Positions 18,269 through 26,304 of a stretch of DNA of 34,844 nt are shown here, piece by piece (position 1 is the stretch's first letter; every line of letters starts with the position of its first letter). The stretch is from Devosia equisanguinis (GTDB lineage Bacteria > Pseudomonadota > Alphaproteobacteria > Rhizobiales > Hyphomicrobiaceae). Under the pieces are notes generated by a model, which was not told where the DNA came from, ran no database searches, and saw only the letters and a list, made by a program, of their open reading frames with translations. The DNA is taken from positions 1-34,844 of the forward strand of contig CAMAYR010000024.1 of assembly GCA_945862355.1 (NCBI GenBank), in the 5' to 3' direction. The translations under genes and the position numbers were made by a program.

Positions 18269-18769
18269 ATGACCAAGATCGGGACCAAGATCGGGACCAA
18301 GATCGGTACCAAGATCGCAATGCTGGTGGCTCTGGTGGCGACGGGCGGCATCGCTGGGCCGGTGAGCGCGGGTGCGGGCTGCGCCAGCGGTGGCGGCTGG
18401 GCAAGCGCGCCGCGGACGGTTGTGGCGAAGCCGGCGGCCTACCGCACAGTTAAGGCGAGCCGGCCGGCAAAGCCTGCGCTGGCCAAGGCAGCACCTGCTG
18501 CCAAGCCTGCGGTGGCCCGGGTGGCGATGGCGGCTCCCGCCGTCGCCGAGCAGGGTGGCGGTGATAGTGACGGTGCAGCGCCGGCCCCTGCCAAGCAGGC
18601 CAAGGCTGCCCCGAAGGTAGCAGCACCCGTTGCAGCCGCGCCAGATCCCACACCTGCATCCACGACAGCACCTGCTGGCGATACCGCCGAGTACACGTCG
18701 GTTTCAGGCATTGCCGCACGCCTTGCAGCACTGTCGGCCCGGCAGCGGACGGCACCGCAGTCAGAATGA
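18269..18769 (+). CDS. Ala/Pro/Lys-rich exported protein with TKIG repeats
   Basis: Predicted protein of 166 aa, unrecognised. The first 16 residues are four copies of a Thr-Lys-Ile-Gly/Ala unit, encoded by a 12-bp tandem repeat (18272-18319). A hydrophobic stretch (AMLVALVATGGIAGPVSA) follows, so the whole looks like a signal peptide with an extended basic n-region and cleavage after VSA or AGA. One cysteine (GCASGG) lies just after it. The rest is low-complexity Ala, Pro and Lys (AKPAA-type repeats) with a short ordered-looking end, EYTSVSGIAARLAALSARQ. GGAG lies eight bases before the ATG. A periplasmic or envelope-linked role is only a guess. Confidence 0.65.
   Translation: MTKIGTKIGTKIGTKIAMLVALVATGGIAGPVSAGAGCASGGGWASAPRTVVAKPAAYRTVKASRPAKPALAKAAPAAKPAVARVAMAAPAVAEQGGGDSDGAAPAPAKQAKAAPKVAAPVAAAPDPTPASTTAPAGDTAEYTSVSGIAARLAALSARQRTAPQSE
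18272..18319 (+). repeat. 12-bp tandem repeat, four units
   Basis: Four consecutive units of ACCAAGATCGGG: units 1 and 2 are identical, unit 3 ends in T, and unit 4 ends in GCA. As 12 is a multiple of three, a change in copy number would lengthen or shorten the basic n-region of the signal peptide without a frameshift. Confidence 0.9.
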
Positions 18770-18801
18770 GTTGTTCGTTCCATCAAGCGCGACGCGGGGG
18801 A

Positions 18802-19824
18802 TCAGTTTCCGCCGCGCTTCGTCGCTTTGGCGGCTTTCGCCCGCGGCGAGCGCTTGCGGGATGGTGGCACAGGCTCCGGAATGGCGGGCTGTGCAGCCGC
18901 CGGTGCTGCTGTGCGCGCGGCGTGGACCTCGGACTTCGAGGCTGACTTGATCGCAACGGCCGCATCCCAATAGGCCTGCGCACGGCGGGCATGTGAGCTG
19001 GCGCTTTCCGCGACCAGCCGCGCCGCATGGGCCTGCCCCAGTTTCCGTAGCGCCTTGCGTTCCTTCTCCGCACGCTTCGCCAAATCATCGAGTGCCTTCT
19101 TCGCATCGGGATCGGCAGCTTCCAGGCAATGAACCAGCAGCGTCAGATCCTGCGACCGTCCGAGCAAGTCGGATAGCGCTTCGGCTTCTTCTGCCCGTGC
19201 GCTGAAATAGCCGGGCCAGGCTGCTTCCAGAAGCTGCATGTGCCGCCAATGCCGCTGCACGCACTTGCGTAGATCGTGGATCGCCTCGTCGTCGTCCCGC
19301 GTGCCATCTGAATAGGCCGCCGCCAGCTCGGTCATGCCGCGCTCCAGGCCCGCCGCGATGACCTCGAAGCCGTCTGGGTCGGGTTTCAGCTCGAGCCAGG
19401 CTTCACCGGCCTCAACGAGCAGGGCGCGGGCCGCCTGCCGCGCTGCGTCGGCATCGGCCACATGAGCGTGCGAGCCCGAGGCGATGAGCGTGTCGGCAGC
19501 CGTGCGCGCGGCGCGGGTTGGGACTTCTCCCGCCTCCATCAGTCCGGCGATCGTCCTGGCGAGTACGTCGCGGTCGCGCGTGGCCGATAGCTTCCGCCCG
19601 GCGTCGCCGAGTATCGTATTGAGCTGCTTATATTGCGCTTTTTCGATGCCCGGCCTGATGAGCCGCAGCAGCGCCCGAAGCCGTTTGATCGCCTTGCGCG
19701 TCTGGTGGATGCCATCGACGGCGTCGCTGGCTTGCAGTGCCGTGGTGGCGCGCTCGATCTGCTCCCGGCCGATGCGTTTTACGGCGCGGCCGATCGGCTC
19801 CTTGAGTTTCAGGCGATACGCCAC
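18802..19824 (-). CDS. CHAD-domain protein
   Basis: CHAD (conserved histidine alpha-helical) domain protein of 340 aa; CHAD proteins bind inorganic polyphosphate and often associate with polyphosphate granules. The two halves of the helical bundle each show the signature: IHQTRKAIKRLRALLRL (His40) and IHDLRKCVQRHWRHMQLL (His183), with the conserved His, Arg and Lys facing the basic pore. The C-terminus is a Lys/Arg/Pro-rich tail after about residue 310. No CYTH domain is fused. AGGTGG lies eight bases before the ATG. It starts 23 bases after thiE on the same strand and may be read from the thi transcript. ppk1 and ppx lie 9 kb away in this window, which fits a polyphosphate link. Confidence 0.88.
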   Translation of the reverse strand: MAYRLKLKEPIGRAVKRIGREQIERATTALQASDAVDGIHQTRKAIKRLRALLRLIRPGIEKAQYKQLNTILGDAGRKLSATRDRDVLARTIAGLMEAGEVPTRAARTAADTLIASGSHAHVADADAARQAARALLVEAGEAWLELKPDPDGFEVIAAGLERGMTELAAAYSDGTRDDDEAIHDLRKCVQRHWRHMQLLEAAWPGYFSARAEEAEALSDLLGRSQDLTLLVHCLEAADPDAKKALDDLAKRAEKERKALRKLGQAHAARLVAESASSHARRAQAYWDAAVAIKSASKSEVHAARTAAPAAAQPAIPEPVPPSRKRSPRAKAAKATKRGGN

Positions 19825-19847
19825 GGTTCAACCACCTGTAGCTCTGG

Positions 19848-20462
19848 TTACGCGCCACGCGCCCACGCCAGCCATTTGCGCACGCGCGCTTCTGGCTCGG
19901 GGTGGGTGAAGAAGTCCGTTATTACTGCCACGCTGTCGGCACCAGCTGCGATGACGCCGGGCGCCCGCTCTGGCGTGATGCCGCCGATGGCCACCAGCGG
20001 AAGCGGACCGATCCTGCGCTTCCAGTCGCGCACCTTGTCGAGGCCTTGCGGCTCCCACTTCATCGCCTTGAGCTTCGTCTCGTAAACCGGGCCGAGCGCG
20101 ATGTAGTCGGGCTGGGCGCCAAGTGCGATGTCGAGCTCCTCGTGGCTATGGGTCGAGATTCCGAGCCTGAGCCCCGCGGCTTTGATCGCCGCGACATCGG
20201 CTACGGCGAGATCCTCCTGGCCGAGGTGCACGTAGGTCGCGCCGTACTCGACTGCCTCCCGCCAGTAGTCGTTGACGATGAGTACGCAGTCGTGACGCCG
20301 GCAAAGGTCGATGCTGCCTTTGATCTGGCGACGCACCTCGTCTGGCGTGGCGTCCTTCAGGCGGAGCTGGATCGTCGCGACCCCGAGCGGTACCAGCCGC
20401 TCCATCCAGGCGAGTTCCGGCACGATCGGGTAGAAGCGGGCGATGGCAGGGGCGGTCTGCAT
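19848..20462 (-). CDS. thiE: thiamine phosphate synthase
   Basis: Joins the pyrimidine diphosphate (HMP-PP) and thiazole phosphate carboxylate to give thiamine phosphate (204 aa, TIM barrel, cytoplasm). Motifs in order: IQLRLK (31-36, pyrophosphate binding), LIVNDYW (Asn64, Asp65), YVHLGQEDL (77-85), LGISTHSHEEL (about 100-110), YIALGPVYETK, and VAIGGIT near the C-terminus. The stretch ETKLKAMKWEPQGL replaces the more usual TxTK-type loop but matches alphaproteobacterial ThiE. It starts four bases after thiG ends, in the thiS-thiG-thiE operon. Confidence 0.94.
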   Translation of the reverse strand: MQTAPAIARFYPIVPELAWMERLVPLGVATIQLRLKDATPDEVRRQIKGSIDLCRRHDCVLIVNDYWREAVEYGATYVHLGQEDLAVADVAAIKAAGLRLGISTHSHEELDIALGAQPDYIALGPVYETKLKAMKWEPQGLDKVRDWKRRIGPLPLVAIGGITPERAPGVIAAGADSVAVITDFFTHPEPEARVRKWLAWARGA

Positions 20463-20466
20463 CTGG

Positions 20467-21294
20467 CTACTTCCGCCCCAGCTCGAAGAATGGCGTTCCG
20501 GCGACGGGCGTGGAAGGGCTCGCCATATCGCGCATCTCCATCAAGCCAGCCTCCCAGGCCGTGCGTCCAGCCTCGATTGCAGCGCTGAAAGCAGCCGCCA
20601 TGCGGACCGGGTCGGCGGCCTTTGCAACGGCCGTATTGAGCAGGCAGGCGTCGTAACCCATCTCCATCGCCTGGGCCGCGTGGCTGGGCGCCCCGATGCC
20701 GGCGTCTACGACCAGTGGCACGCCGGGGAAGTAGTTGCGCATGGTTCTGAGCGCGTAGGGATTGGCAAGGCCGCGGCCTGTTCCGATTGGCGCACCCCAG
20801 GGCATCAGGATCTCGCAGCCCGCCGCCAGAAGTCGCTCTGCCGCGCCCAGATCCTCCGTCGTGTACGGGAACACGTTGAACCCTTCCCGCGACAGCACGC
20901 CGGCCGCTTCCACGAGACCGAACAGATCGGGCTGCAGCGTATCGTCGTTGGCGATGACCTCGAGCTTGATCCAGCTCGTGTCGAACAACTCGCGCGCCAT
21001 CATCGCGGTGGTGATCGCCTCCTTCGGCGTGCGGCAGCCTGCCGTGTTCGGCAGCACGCGCGCGCCCATCTGCTGGATGAGCTCCATGAAGCGCTCGCCG
21101 GCCTTGCCGCGAGCCTGCTCTCGCCGAAGAGAGACTGTGATGAGGCTGGTGCGGGAGGATTTAACTGCTTCGGCCAGCACCTGTGGCGAGGGATATTGCG
21201 CCGTTCCGAGCAGGAGCCGCGATGACAACTCCACGCCGTAGGGCGCGAAGGGCCGCAAGTGCTTGTCGGGAGTGGCGAGCGAATTCTCGAGCAT
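20467..21294 (-). CDS. thiG: thiazole synthase
   Basis: Makes the thiazole phosphate moiety of thiamine from deoxyxylulose phosphate, dehydroglycine (or iminoacetate) and ThiS-thiocarboxylate (275 aa, TIM barrel). Seen: [37 protein letters not shown], the Schiff-base lysine in SWIKLEVI (Lys110), [18 protein letters not shown], and [19 protein letters not shown]. Two starts compete: ATG 21294 (AGGA five bases upstream), used here, and ATG 21324 (GGGAG six bases upstream), which would leave only 13 bases after thiS. thiS lies immediately upstream and thiE downstream. Confidence 0.95.
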   Translation of the reverse strand: MLENSLATPDKHLRPFAPYGVELSSRLLLGTAQYPSPQVLAEAVKSSRTSLITVSLRREQARGKAGERFMELIQQMGARVLPNTAGCRTPKEAITTAMMARELFDTSWIKLEVIANDDTLQPDLFGLVEAAGVLSREGFNVFPYTTEDLGAAERLLAAGCEILMPWGAPIGTGRGLANPYALRTMRNYFPGVPLVVDAGIGAPSHAAQAMEMGYDACLLNTAVAKAADPVRMAAAFSAAIEAGRTAWEAGLMEMRDMASPSTPVAGTPFFELGRK

Positions 21295-21337
21295 TAAGTT
21301 CCTGCCTCGCGGGTCGTCCGCCATGATGCTCCCGGCC

Positions 21338-21592
21338 TCAACCGCCCTGACGCGGTGCCACGATCTCGACGTGATCGCCCGCTTTGAGCCGCGTCGTCGG
21401 TCGCGCGCGGGCCGGCACGAACGTGCCGTTGAGCGCCGTCGCCACGCGCGCTGCGCCATAGCCAGCCTGATCGATCAGCTCGGCAAGGTTGATCGCACGC
21501 GTGCTCTTTGTCTCGCCGTTGACGACGATCGTCAGATCGACAAAGGCGGCCGCGCGAGCTTCGCCGTTGGTGGAGGAGACATCTGGTTCCAT
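21338..21592 (-). CDS. thiS: sulfur carrier protein ThiS
   Basis: Ubiquitin-fold sulfur carrier that is adenylated and thiocarboxylated at its C-terminal glycine and donates sulfur to ThiG. The chain ends exactly in GG before the stop codon, as the chemistry requires. The core [23 protein letters not shown] and the final [16 protein letters not shown] match the family. At 84 aa it is 15-20 residues longer than usual because of a variable N-terminus ([17 protein letters not shown]). No strong ribosome binding site is visible before ATG 21592, so the start could be later. The frame runs open far upstream without resembling any protein. thiO and thiC, often upstream, are absent. Confidence 0.88.
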   Translation of the reverse strand: MEPDVSSTNGEARAAAFVDLTIVVNGETKSTRAINLAELIDQAGYGAARVATALNGTFVPARARPTTRLKAGDHVEIVAPRQGG

Positions 21593-21825
21593 GCGGGAAA
21601 CACATCGCAAGTCCGGCCGCAACTTGCAAGTCCACCATGAGGCAGGCGTGATGGCTGCGGGGCCGTCAGACCTGCTCTGGCGCGGTGTGGCGGCAGTAGA
21701 TCCGTCTTGGGTGTCGGGCGACCGGTTTGTTAATGCCTGGCAAGTACCGTCGGAGGCTTCGTGACCCGCGAGAGCCAACGGCGCGTCATGTCCGAGCGCG
21801 GACTTGGTTTGGCGGGTGTACGCGC

Positions 21826-22044
21826 ATGTCCCAGCAAGTAGTAATTGCCGTTTTCGTCGTCTTGGTGACGGCCGTTGCGGCCGCCGGCCTATGGCACGCC
21901 TGGCAGCGCGGTACCCGGGCCCAGAACAAGCTGCGTTATCAGCGCAGCGCCCAGCGGGCCCGCTACGCCCTGGCCAAATCCCTGCCCGAGGCGCTGGTGC
22001 CTCCTCATGGTCCACTCGTCAAGCAGACCTTTGGCCGTCGCTGA
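21826..22044 (+). CDS. small single-span membrane protein
   Basis: Hypothetical protein of 72 aa. Residues 4-23 (QVVIAVFVVLVTAVAAAGLW) form one transmembrane helix, followed by a basic, polar cytoplasmic-type segment (HAWQRGTRAQNKLRYQRSAQRARYALAKSLPEALVP). The composition, with a hydrophobic N-terminus and an Arg/Gln-rich tail, is that of a real small membrane protein rather than a chance frame. The ribosome binding site is weak (GGCGGG), and the frame is open further upstream. It is divergent from thiS and convergent with infA. No family is recognised. Confidence 0.5.
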   Translation: MSQQVVIAVFVVLVTAVAAAGLWHAWQRGTRAQNKLRYQRSAQRARYALAKSLPEALVPPHGPLVKQTFGRR

Positions 22045-22055
22045 AACGATCCTGG

Positions 22056-22100
22056 CATAGCTGATCGAGACATAGCTGACCGAGACATAGCGCTTCGAGG
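22056..22100. repeat. 15-bp tandem repeat, three units
   Basis: CATAGCTGATCGAGA (22056-22070), CATAGCTGACCGAGA (22071-22085) and a diverged CATAGCGCTTCGAGG (22086-22100) lie between the small membrane protein gene and infA. The region is non-coding and no function is evident. Confidence 0.85.
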
Positions 22101-22194
22101 CGCCGCGGACACGGTCCCCAACACCATTGCGTGCGACGTCGGCATTTGCCTAGCGCACGCGCTCAGGCGAAGCGGATCGGTAGAGAGCATATAG

Positions 22195-22467
22195 CTATTT
22201 GCCGAACCGCTTTGCCCGCCGTTGTTGGCCCGTCCGCGGACCAGCGCTGGTGCTGTTGCGGAAAATCATCCGCCCCTTGCCCAGGTCGTAGGGCGACATT
22301 TCCACCCGCACGCGATCGCCAGCGATGGCGCGGATACGGTTCTTCTTCATCCGGCCCGAGGTGTAGGCGACGATCTCGTGCCCGTTGTCGAGCTTGATGC
22401 GGAAACGGCCGTCGGGCAGCGCCTCCTCGACTTGTCCTTCGAATTCCAGCAGCTCTTCTTTGGCCAT
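22195..22467 (-). CDS. infA: translation initiation factor IF-1, extended form
   Basis: S1/OB-fold protein that binds the A site of the 30S subunit during initiation. Seen: [67 protein letters not shown]-type core, whose GRMKKNRIR loop and [13 protein letters not shown] are classic IF-1. At 90 aa it exceeds the usual 72; the C-terminus after about residue 70 is a basic tail ([15 protein letters not shown]) in place of the normal short end. Rhizobiales often have a second IF-1 of this kind, so this may be a paralog rather than the only infA. ATG 22467 (AGGAG ten bases upstream) is preferred over GTG 22476, which is too close to that site. Confidence 0.9.
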   Translation of the reverse strand: MAKEELLEFEGQVEEALPDGRFRIKLDNGHEIVAYTSGRMKKNRIRAIAGDRVRVEMSPYDLGKGRMIFRNSTSAGPRTGQQRRAKRFGK

Positions 22468-22812
22468 TGGCCGCACGCTCCTGTAGTGGTGATCGGATGC
22501 TCGCGAGGCCGGGAGCGCAGAGCGCCGCCGCGCGAGCGTGGTAGTCAGTTTTGCGAGCGGCGCGAATGTACGTCGCGCAAGCCACGCGTGGCAACCACGA
22601 GCCGGGATGCCAAGTGGAATCCTATTGCAGCAAAGCTCCGCGCGACAACTGATGGTGTATCCCGGGTGCCGCCGATGTCGTGGACCTGACGATGAATTGC
22701 CGGGGTGATGCCGGCAAGTGCTCGTCTGGCCAATCCACAGAAAGGCTAACCTTGGAAGTTTCGGGCTGAAGCTCGGGTAGCCCCAATGACACCAAACTAG
22801 AGTTCGGAAACA
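22468..22812. other. non-coding stretch between infA and the small conserved gene
   Basis: No protein is supported in these 345 bases. They hold the infA upstream region and a perfect 7-bp hairpin at 22697-22717 (TTGCCGG / CCGGCAA, 7-base loop), 96 bases past the stop of the 72-aa protein gene on the minus strand. There is no T tract after it. Confidence 0.6.
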
Positions 22813-23031
22813 CTAACCCGCCTGCGGCGGTGTCAGCTCGCTCTCTTTGGCCATTCTTTCAAACGGCTCGCTTGGACATTTGATCCGGTAGAGGTTCTCT
22901 CCCGCATCTGCGGGCATGAGGCGGACGATCTTACAGCTGCCCTCACCACCGCGCATCGACCATCGGCTAGGTGAATAGCCAACCGTCTGGCCTACGGAGA
23001 ATTTGTGGCAGGTAGCGGTACGATTCGTCAT
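22813..23031 (-). CDS. small conserved protein of unknown function (SH3-like)
   Basis: Protein of 72 aa starting at ATG 23031, with GGAGG five bases upstream. The pattern FSVGQTVGYSPSRW, then a Gly/Ser segment, then CKIVRLMPADAGENLYRIKCPSEPFERMAKESEL matches a small family I know from Rhizobiales genomes as hypothetical proteins, in which a V-G-Q-x-V start and a Y-R-I-K-x-x-x-E-x-x-E-R-x-x-x-E-S-E-L end are conserved. Alternating hydrophobic residues suggest a small beta barrel. It follows the cold-shock gene by 50 bases on the same strand, so the two are probably co-transcribed. Function unknown. Confidence 0.75.
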   Translation of the reverse strand: MTNRTATCHKFSVGQTVGYSPSRWSMRGGEGSCKIVRLMPADAGENLYRIKCPSEPFERMAKESELTPPQAG

Positions 23032-23081
23032 GAAACCTCCGGTTCCGGAAGCGCGCGGGCGCACGCCCCCGGTAGAGCGTG

Positions 23082-23294
23082 TCAATGGCGCTCGAGCTGG
23101 GCGGCTTTCTTGCCGCGGCCCTTACGGTCGTCTTCGAGAACGAAGCTGACCTTGTCGCCCTCCATCAGATTGGTGATGCCGGCGAATTCCAGCGCGGTGG
23201 CGTGAACGAACACGTCCTGCCCGCCGGTCTCGGGCGTGATAAAGCCGAAGCCCTTGCTCGCATTAAAAAATTTTACGGTACCCTGAATTCGCAT
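23082..23294 (-). CDS. cold-shock domain protein (CspA family)
   Basis: Single cold-shock domain of 70 aa (five-stranded OB fold) that binds single-stranded RNA and DNA and melts RNA structure. RNP1 reads KGFGFIT (14-20) and RNP2 VFVHA (28-32), preceded by the usual [14 protein letters not shown]. The C-terminal part ([16 protein letters not shown]) is more basic than in E. coli CspA. AAGGAA lies seven bases before ATG 23294. Several csp paralogs are normal in alphaproteobacteria, so no numbered symbol is given. The leader region upstream is long and contains an imperfect inverted repeat. Confidence 0.95.
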   Translation of the reverse strand: MRIQGTVKFFNASKGFGFITPETGGQDVFVHATALEFAGITNLMEGDKVSFVLEDDRKGRGKKAAQLERH

Positions 23295-23684
23295 GTCGGT
23301 TCCTTTCCCAACACCTGCTCACTAGGATGGTGCCACTGGAGCGGCACCGGTGGCCTCTGGAGTTTGGGAAAGCCGGACAAGCGCGAGGCGTGTTAGCAGT
23401 AATCCAATTCGAGAGAGCGGGCGCTCGAGTGAATTACGCCTTGCCTCCCATATGGGCGTATGTCGCGCGAATAGCAAGGTATTAATGCGCGGGAGGAGGC
23501 GTCGGGGGGCGCCGGCCAGCGCCGCGCGCCGGCCCCAAAAGGGCATGTGCCTGGGTGGTTTGGCGCACCGAGGCCAACATCTCCGCGGGGGCCAGGGCTG
23601 TACGCTGCAGGATAGTGCCATTTAAGCTCCGGCCGGCAAATCGCCTGATTATGCCCGAGCCCAGGTCCTATCGGCAGCCAATTG
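23295..23684. other. non-coding stretch: csp leader and purM downstream region
   Basis: These 390 bases hold no supported gene; the open frame on the minus strand at 23322-23621 lacks any family feature. Structure seen: an imperfect inverted repeat at 23399-23437 (GTAAT...TCGAG pairing with CTCGA...ATTAC), a 10-bp palindrome CCCATATGGG at 23447-23456, and a GC-rich imperfect hairpin near 23505-23536. A long leader is typical of cold-shock genes, so the first two could belong to csp control. purN, the usual partner of purM, is missing here. Confidence 0.55.
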
Positions 23685-24791
23685 TCACCCGAATGAACCG
23701 CTATAACGCACAGCCTCGGCCTCGCCTTTGCCCTTAGCTTCCGACTTCACGCCGCGGCCGAGCTCCGTCTCACCGATCCTGATCGGGGTTTCGCCGGCCG
23801 CGCCGAGTGCTGCGATGACGTCGCCAGCCTTGGCGGCATCCACGACCAGCACCAGTCCTACGCCGCAATTGAACGTGCGTAGCATCTCGGCGTCGTCGAG
23901 ACGGCCCTCGCGCGCCAGCCAGCCGAACACTGCCGGCGCCCGCCAGCGCGACAGATCGACGTGGGCGGCGATGCCGTCGGGAAGCACGCGTGGCAGGTTT
24001 TCTGAAAGTCCCCCACCGGTAATGTGCGCGATGGCCTTGATCGCCGCGGTGGCCCTGAGGGCTGCGAGGACGGATTTGACGTAGATGCGCGTCGGCTCGA
24101 TCAGCGCCTGGGCCATCGACTTGCCCGGCGCGAAAGGTGCCGGCTCATCCCAACCGAGCCCCGCATTCGCGACGAGACGGCGAACGAGAGAGTAGCCGTT
24201 GGAATGGACCCCCGACGACGGCAGCCCGATCAGAACGTCGCCTGGCCCGATGTCGCCTCGCGGCAGCAGCGTCCCGCGCTCGGCAGCCCCTACCGCGAAG
24301 CCGGCGAGATCGTAGTCGTGGCCCTGGTACATACCGGGCATCTCCGCCGTCTCACCACCGATCAGCGCGCAGCCTGCCTGCCTGCACCCTTCAGCGATGC
24401 CCGAGACCACCTCGCGTGCGGCGGCTACGTCGAGCTTGCCCGTTGCGAAGTAGTCGAGGAAGAACAGCGGTTCGGCGCCTTGCGCAAGCAGGTCGTTGAC
24501 GCACATCGCGACGAGGTCGATACCGATCGTACTGTGCATTCCCGTGTCTATGGCAATCTTCAGCTTGGTGCCGACGCCGTCGTTGGCTGCCACCAGGATC
24601 GGATCCGTGAAGCCCGCCCGCTTCAAGTCGAACAGCGCTCCGAAACCGCCAAGATCGGCATCAGCGCCGGGGCGCAGTGTCGATTTCGCCAGCGGCTTGA
24701 TCGCCTTGACCAGCGCGTTGCCCGCGTCGATGTCGACGCCGGCCTGCGCATAAGTGATGGGCTTGGATGCGTCCGCGTTGCCCGTTGTCAT
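23685..24791 (-). CDS. purM: phosphoribosylformylglycinamidine cyclo-ligase (AIR synthetase)
   Basis: Fifth step of purine synthesis: ATP-dependent ring closure of FGAM to aminoimidazole ribonucleotide (368 aa, cytoplasm). Seen: [30 protein letters not shown], the catalytic/ATP motif [12 protein letters not shown] (Asp71 onward), [56 protein letters not shown], and [16 protein letters not shown]. The last 20 residues ([17 protein letters not shown]) are a charged extension beyond the usual end. GGAGG lies five bases before ATG 24791. It diverges from the DUF2066 gene, as in other Rhizobiales. Confidence 0.96.
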   Translation of the reverse strand: MTTGNADASKPITYAQAGVDIDAGNALVKAIKPLAKSTLRPGADADLGGFGALFDLKRAGFTDPILVAANDGVGTKLKIAIDTGMHSTIGIDLVAMCVNDLLAQGAEPLFFLDYFATGKLDVAAAREVVSGIAEGCRQAGCALIGGETAEMPGMYQGHDYDLAGFAVGAAERGTLLPRGDIGPGDVLIGLPSSGVHSNGYSLVRRLVANAGLGWDEPAPFAPGKSMAQALIEPTRIYVKSVLAALRATAAIKAIAHITGGGLSENLPRVLPDGIAAHVDLSRWRAPAVFGWLAREGRLDDAEMLRTFNCGVGLVLVVDAAKAGDVIAALGAAGETPIRIGETELGRGVKSEAKGKGEAEAVRYSGSFG

Positions 24792-24997
24792 GGTGGCCTC
24801 CGAAGCGGGCGCTGGGATAACCTCCGGTCACGGCGTTGACCGTGGCCAAACTTTCGCGCCATAGCTCGATTGATACTGGGGCGCCCTAGCATGACGGCCC
24901 CGCGGTCGGCAATCGCCGGGGAGGTCGCGTCGGGATCGGCTGAGAGTTTGGCCGTGTCGAAGATTGCTGACTGGGGCTTGGACCGAGGACGGGTAAG

Positions 24998-26113
24998 ATG
25001 CACGGGCGAGGTGTGATCCGGCTGGTGGGTTTGCTGGCTGGTCTGGGTGCAGGGCTCGTGTTGGTTCTGGGCTGCAAGGCCGCCTTAGCCGATGTTCGTG
25101 TCTTTACGATCGGGAACTATCCCGTCGATGCCCGCGCGCAGGATGCCGTGGCGGCCAAGGAGAAGGCGATATCCGACGGCCAGCAGGCCGCATTCCGCTC
25201 CCTGCTCAAGCGCTTGGTTCCCGTCGCCAGCTACAAGATGCTCGCTTCCGTGCGCCAGACGCCGGCAGCGAACCTGATCTCTGGCTTTGCGGTTCGCTCC
25301 GAGCGAAACTCGACTACGAGCTACACCGCCTCTCTCGATTTTTCCTTCGATCCCTACAAGGTGCGTGACTTGCTGCGTCAGCGTGGGGTTCCCTACGTAG
25401 ACGAGCCCGCGCGGGTAACCGCCGTGGTGCTGGTGCTGCAACCGATGGGGCTGAGCAGCGCGTCGGCGCTTTCCCCCGACGCCTGGCGCGACGCCTGGAA
25501 GGGGCTAGATCTGGAGAACGGCCTCACGCCGGTCCAGCTGCACGATAAGCCGGTGGCAGTCACCGCGGAGATGGTGAAGTCGTCGATGACCAATCCAGAG
25601 GCCCCGCTGCGCACCATCGCCGTACTGGCCAAGTCGGGGCAGGCTATTCTTGCGATCGCGGAGCCGGACGTTGCAGCCCGCCGGCTGCATGTGACGCTGA
25701 GCGGGGTGGATGGCGTTGGTAAACTGTTGCTGCGCCGGACATGGCGGATGGACGCTTCCGATGCGCCTTACTCGGCAGAACTCGCCGCCGTCGTAGCGAT
25801 GGGTACTCTGGAAGGTCGCTGGAAGGCCGTCCACGGGCGGGCGGCATCCCCGCTGCCTGCAGCCGGCGCCCAGCTCCAACCTGTACAGATCTACGTCGAG
25901 TTCCGTAACATCCAGGAGTGGCTGCGCATCCGCCGCCAATTGGAGGATACGCCGGGCGTATCCGATTTGACGATTGGCGGGCTATCGAGCAGTGCAGCCA
26001 ACGTCGCCTTGCGCTACCCTGGGGGAGGGCCGGCGCTGGCCGGCACCCTGGGGCAGCTCGGCATCGAGCTTCGTGGTAGTGGTGGCTCCTGGGTTGCACG
26101 CGGTGTCAATTGA
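24998..26113 (+). CDS. DUF2066-family exported protein
   Basis: Protein of 371 aa that matches the DUF2066 family by pattern and position: after the signal sequence come VRVFTIGNYPVDARAQDAVAAKEKAISDGQQAAFRSLLKRLVP, then AVRSERNSTTSYTASLDFSFDPYKVRDLLRQRGVPY, and a C-terminal part with VYVEFRNIQEWLRIRRQLEDTPGVSDL-like residues. The N-terminus (about 1-31) is a signal peptide; cleavage could be by signal peptidase I after ALA, or VLGC (Cys26) could be a weak lipobox. The role is unknown; its fixed place between purM and a CDP-alcohol phosphatidyltransferase hints at an envelope function. GAGGACGGG precedes ATG 24998. Confidence 0.8.
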   Translation: MHGRGVIRLVGLLAGLGAGLVLVLGCKAALADVRVFTIGNYPVDARAQDAVAAKEKAISDGQQAAFRSLLKRLVPVASYKMLASVRQTPAANLISGFAVRSERNSTTSYTASLDFSFDPYKVRDLLRQRGVPYVDEPARVTAVVLVLQPMGLSSASALSPDAWRDAWKGLDLENGLTPVQLHDKPVAVTAEMVKSSMTNPEAPLRTIAVLAKSGQAILAIAEPDVAARRLHVTLSGVDGVGKLLLRRTWRMDASDAPYSAELAAVVAMGTLEGRWKAVHGRAASPLPAAGAQLQPVQIYVEFRNIQEWLRIRRQLEDTPGVSDLTIGGLSSSAANVALRYPGGGPALAGTLGQLGIELRGSGGSWVARGVN

Positions 26114-26304
26114 CGCAATGCCAGACAAGATTTACCGCGCTGCAGCAACGCTGTAGTGCGCGCTGGGGGCCATTGTCGGGCTCGACGAGCGCGCGTGCCG
26201 CCGCTAAGAGCATGTCATGAGACCAAGACTGAGCAGAGACGTGGAATTGGAACGTTCGCCGAGTCAGGTAGGGCGGGCCGTGCGAGGGAGGAAGGTGGGC
26301 GCGC

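Noticed and set aside
18272-18319. Tandem repeats considered as a CRISPR array
   Set aside because: Units are 12 bp and directly adjacent with no spacers, and no cas genes are present.
21593-21830. TPP riboswitch upstream of thiS; a plus-strand TTAATGCCTGGCAAGTACC looked similar to a THI-box end
   Set aside because: It is on the wrong strand, and the CTGAGA core and matching stems are missing.
21593-22015. Upstream extension of the thiS frame to a much longer protein
   Set aside because: The extra residues resemble no protein, ThiS is normally 65-85 aa, and the extension overlaps the divergent small membrane protein gene.
23322-23621. Possible 99-aa minus-strand gene between csp and purM
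   Set aside because: Composition is rich in Arg, Pro and Trp without domain, signal or ribosome binding site; it overlaps the likely csp leader.
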